This document shows, one piece after another, positions 5,141 to 6,631 of a stretch of DNA of 6,631 nt (positions are counted from its first letter, which is position 1; each line of letters starts with the position of its first letter). Position numbers and translations under genes: made by a program. Below the pieces are notes generated by a model. It was not told the origin of the DNA, made no database searches, and worked only from the letters and a program-made list of their open reading frames with translations. The DNA is from Bacillota bacterium. Lineage in GTDB: Bacteria; Bacillota; Bacilli; Alicyclobacillales; Alicyclobacillaceae. The DNA is taken from the NCBI GenBank assembly GCA_021816665.1, contig JAKAXI010000110.1, positions 1 to 6,631 of the forward strand, in the 5' to 3' direction.

Positions 5141-6259
5141 TCAGACTCGCCTCCCTTCGCGGTGGTTTGTGCTGCGCAACGTGCCAAGCAAGACGATTAG
5201 GAGCGGCAAAGCGAACACAAGCGTCCAACCCCAGGACAAAACATAATTTCGGTCGATTAAACCGACCTCAGCCACATCTTCTGGCCACAGGCACAAAGAC
5301 AGCGCGAGCAAGCCAAGTCCAGGGACAATCGGGCGGAATGTCGGCCACGAGAACGCGCTCGAGAGGATGTAGGCGGCACCCCACAGCGTGATCGACATCT
5401 TTACGACCGCAGCCATCACCCACATCAAGACGAAAATGCTCTCGACGTGCTGGACCCAGCGGCCAATGCGGATCATACGACCGAGTTGATACATGGCAAA
5501 CGGTGACTCCGTCGCTTGATGGGCTGGAAACACCATCAGAAGACTGGCCATGAACACCGTGAGCAACAGCGTCGCAACCGTAATACTGCCAACGCCTACC
5601 GCCCGCAGGGACCCAGCGTCATGTGCGTGCGGATAGATCACGCACAGCAGAAGTACGTTGATAAAAATCGATGAGAAGCGCACACCGGCAAACGCCACCG
5701 AAACAGGCCCCGTCCCCCAGAGGGGCAGAAGTTGAACGGGGTGCCACCAGTTCATCGTAAGGACACATGCGCCTAGAATGCCGATGATGAGGATCGGCTG
5801 CACAAAATACGACAAGCGCGCGACGCCTTCGAGTCCGTAGTATGCGACAGTGCACATGACAACCGTGAACAGACCGCTGACAACCAGAATCGGGGTCGAA
5901 GGCAACACGGTCGTGATGACATCTGCCGTAAACTCGCGCACAACCGTAGCGGTGTCGATGAGAAAGTACACGACGATGAGCAGGGCCACGAGAATCGCTG
6001 CAAACGAGCCAAAGGCCCTCTTTGTCACCTCAACGATATCGAGGCCAGGGAAGTAGCGACGCAAGACACCTTCCACAATGAGGAACAGCACCAGCGTGAG
6101 TACGCCCGAGATGAGCGGCACCATCCACCCCGCTTCGAGCCCACTTTCGGCCGCGTACTGCGGGTAATTGAGAAAGACGCTACTCGCCACGAAGAGCGTC
6201 ATCATGGCGGTCAGTTCCTTCGCGCCGACGCTGGCTTTTGCCTGAACCTGTTGGCTCAC
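5141..6259 (-). CDS. GerB-type spore germination permease subunit
   Basis: A 372-residue integral inner-membrane protein of the GerAB family (APC superfamily, endospore germination permease). In B. subtilis the GerAB subunit of the germinant receptor binds the nutrient. About ten hydrophobic helices can be drawn, near residues 14-34, 44-65, 85-106, 122-142, 150-169, 190-210, 223-245, 272-295, 309-326 and 342-360. Family-typical blocks are YYGLEGVARLSYFVQPILI (140-158), LLPLWGTGPVSVA (177-189) and, from SPFAMYQLGRMIRIG to the helix VESIFVLMWVMAAVVKMSI (252-290), the conserved seventh to eighth helix region. Length is normal. The start is a GTG overlapping the A-subunit stop as GTGA, with GAGGGG ten bases upstream, implying coupled translation. 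Expected expression is in the forespore, but the promoter lies outside the window. The germinant cannot be told from sequence. Confidence 0.93.
   Translation of the reverse strand: MSQQVQAKASVGAKELTAMMTLFVASSVFLNYPQYAAESGLEAGWMVPLISGVLTLVLFLIVEGVLRRYFPGLDIVEVTKRAFGSFAAILVALLIVVYFLIDTATVVREFTADVITTVLPSTPILVVSGLFTVVMCTVAYYGLEGVARLSYFVQPILIIGILGACVLTMNWWHPVQLLPLWGTGPVSVAFAGVRFSSIFINVLLLCVIYPHAHDAGSLRAVGVGSITVATLLLTVFMASLLMVFPAHQATESPFAMYQLGRMIRIGRWVQHVESIFVLMWVMAAVVKMSITLWGAAYILSSAFSWPTFRPIVPGLGLLALSLCLWPEDVAEVGLIDRNYVLSWGWTLVFALPLLIVLLGTLRSTNHREGRRV
5150..5157 (-). promoter_or_regulatory. Ribosome binding site of the small membrane protein
   Basis: AAGGGAGG on the minus strand, within the last codons of the gerB-like gene, is ten bases from the GTG at 5139. 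It supports this GTG over the in-frame start at 5187, which would overlap gerB by 47 bases. Confidence 0.6.
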
Positions 6260-6631
6260 TGTTTGTCATCCCCTCGTCGGCCTGATTGTCCCTTTTTCTT
6301 GCTCTTGGTCGCGTGGCTCCACGGCCTTGTGATCGGGTCTTCTCGCCACCTCCGCTGCGTACGCAGGTACGTCGGGCGCTGGTTCATCAGGTACGCAGGT
6401 CCCCGCATCAGCACATCCGGCGACGACCCCATGCTCGGCGCAATCGGCGCGAGCAGTGGAACGCCAAACGACTTCTGCACACACAGCCGCACCAGCACGA
6501 CTGCAGCCAGGAGACCTATGCCGTAGAAGCCAAAAAACGCTGCCGCGGCTAGAAAAACGAAGCGAATGATCCGCACAGCAAAACCGAGGTTGTAGTTTGG
6601 AATGGTGAACCCAGCTAGAGCGGTGACTGCA
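6256..6631 (-). CDS. GerA-type germinant receptor A subunit, C-terminal part
   Basis: The frame enters from the right edge and gives the last 124 residues of a GerAA-family (GerA/SpoVAF) membrane protein; its start lies outside. The visible part opens with AVTALAGFTIPNYNLGFAVR, then a hydrophobic helix (FVFLAAAAFFGFYGIGLLAAVVLV), then the family-typical tail SFGVPLLAPIAP and DVLMRGPAYLMNQRPTYL, and ends in a basic hydrophilic stretch (KSKKKGQSGRRGDDKQ). The family forms oligomeric membrane channels that release ions during germination. Its stop overlaps the gerB-like GTG. An internal GTG at 6574-6576 is not a start, since conserved residues continue before it. Confidence 0.93.
   Translation of the reverse strand, partial: AVTALAGFTIPNYNLGFAVRIIRFVFLAAAAFFGFYGIGLLAAVVLVRLCVQKSFGVPLLAPIAPSMGSSPDVLMRGPAYLMNQRPTYLRTQRRWREDPITRPWSHATKSKKKGQSGRRGDDKQ
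6270..6275 (-). promoter_or_regulatory. Ribosome binding site of the gerB-like gene
   Basis: GAGGGG on the minus strand is ten bases before the GTG at 6259. An ATG directly after it (6267-6269) is out of frame, so the GTG is the only sensible start. Confidence 0.6.

Noticed and set aside
5140..5187. Longer form of the small membrane protein starting at 5187
   Set aside because: It would overlap gerB by 47 bases and put a polar stretch before the first helix. The GTG at 5139 has a well-placed ribosome binding site.
1..6631. CRISPR arrays, insertion sequences, tRNA or rRNA genes, phage or defence genes
   Set aside because: I found no spaced repeats, transposase or integrase motifs, cloverleaf sequences or defence domains. 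The gene content is ordinary for a spore-former chromosome.

Overview
The window looks like chromosomal DNA of an endospore-forming Firmicute of moderately high GC. A member of the Alicyclobacillaceae or a relative is my best guess; this is inferred from gene content and base composition, not from any marker gene. Evidence is a CotS-family spore coat protein, a GerA/GerB spore-germinant receptor locus, strong GGAGG-type ribosome binding sites, and GTG starts on some genes. I see no phage, transposon, CRISPR, tRNA or rRNA signal.

Left part, plus strand: 51-1136 encodes a dehydrogenase of the isocitrate/isopropylmalate (beta-decarboxylating) family with an isocitrate-type substrate pocket but unusual nucleotide-binding motifs. 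An 80-base gap follows, nearly filled by a 21-bp interrupted hairpin (1149-1206). Its 3' arm runs into the ribosome binding site of the next gene, a CotS-like spore coat protein with a kinase-type fold (1217-2578). The poorly conserved N-terminal part of that gene shows signs of a compensated double frameshift.

Middle part, minus strand, converging on the coat gene: read from right to left it holds RNase HI (4407-4871), epoxyqueuosine reductase QueG (3235-4410, overlapping rnhA by ATGA) and a methylated-DNA--protein-cysteine methyltransferase (2618-3193). The three appear to form one transcription unit served by a perfect TATAAT box just upstream of rnhA. Their roles are R-loop/primer removal, the last step of tRNA queuosine synthesis and alkylation repair. 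They need not act in one pathway.

Right part, minus strand: a germinant-receptor operon enters from the right edge. It has the C-terminal end of a GerA-type A subunit (6256-6631, incomplete), a complete GerB-type permease subunit (5141-6259, overlapping A by GTGA) and, one base after its stop, a 56-residue two-helix membrane protein (4969-5139) that fits the small D-subunit class of germination operons. No C subunit lies within the window.

Most of the window is ordinary spore-former gene content. The points most worth a second look are the scrambled N-terminal region of the coat gene, the hairpin before it, the divergent dehydrogenase and the small membrane protein behind gerB.
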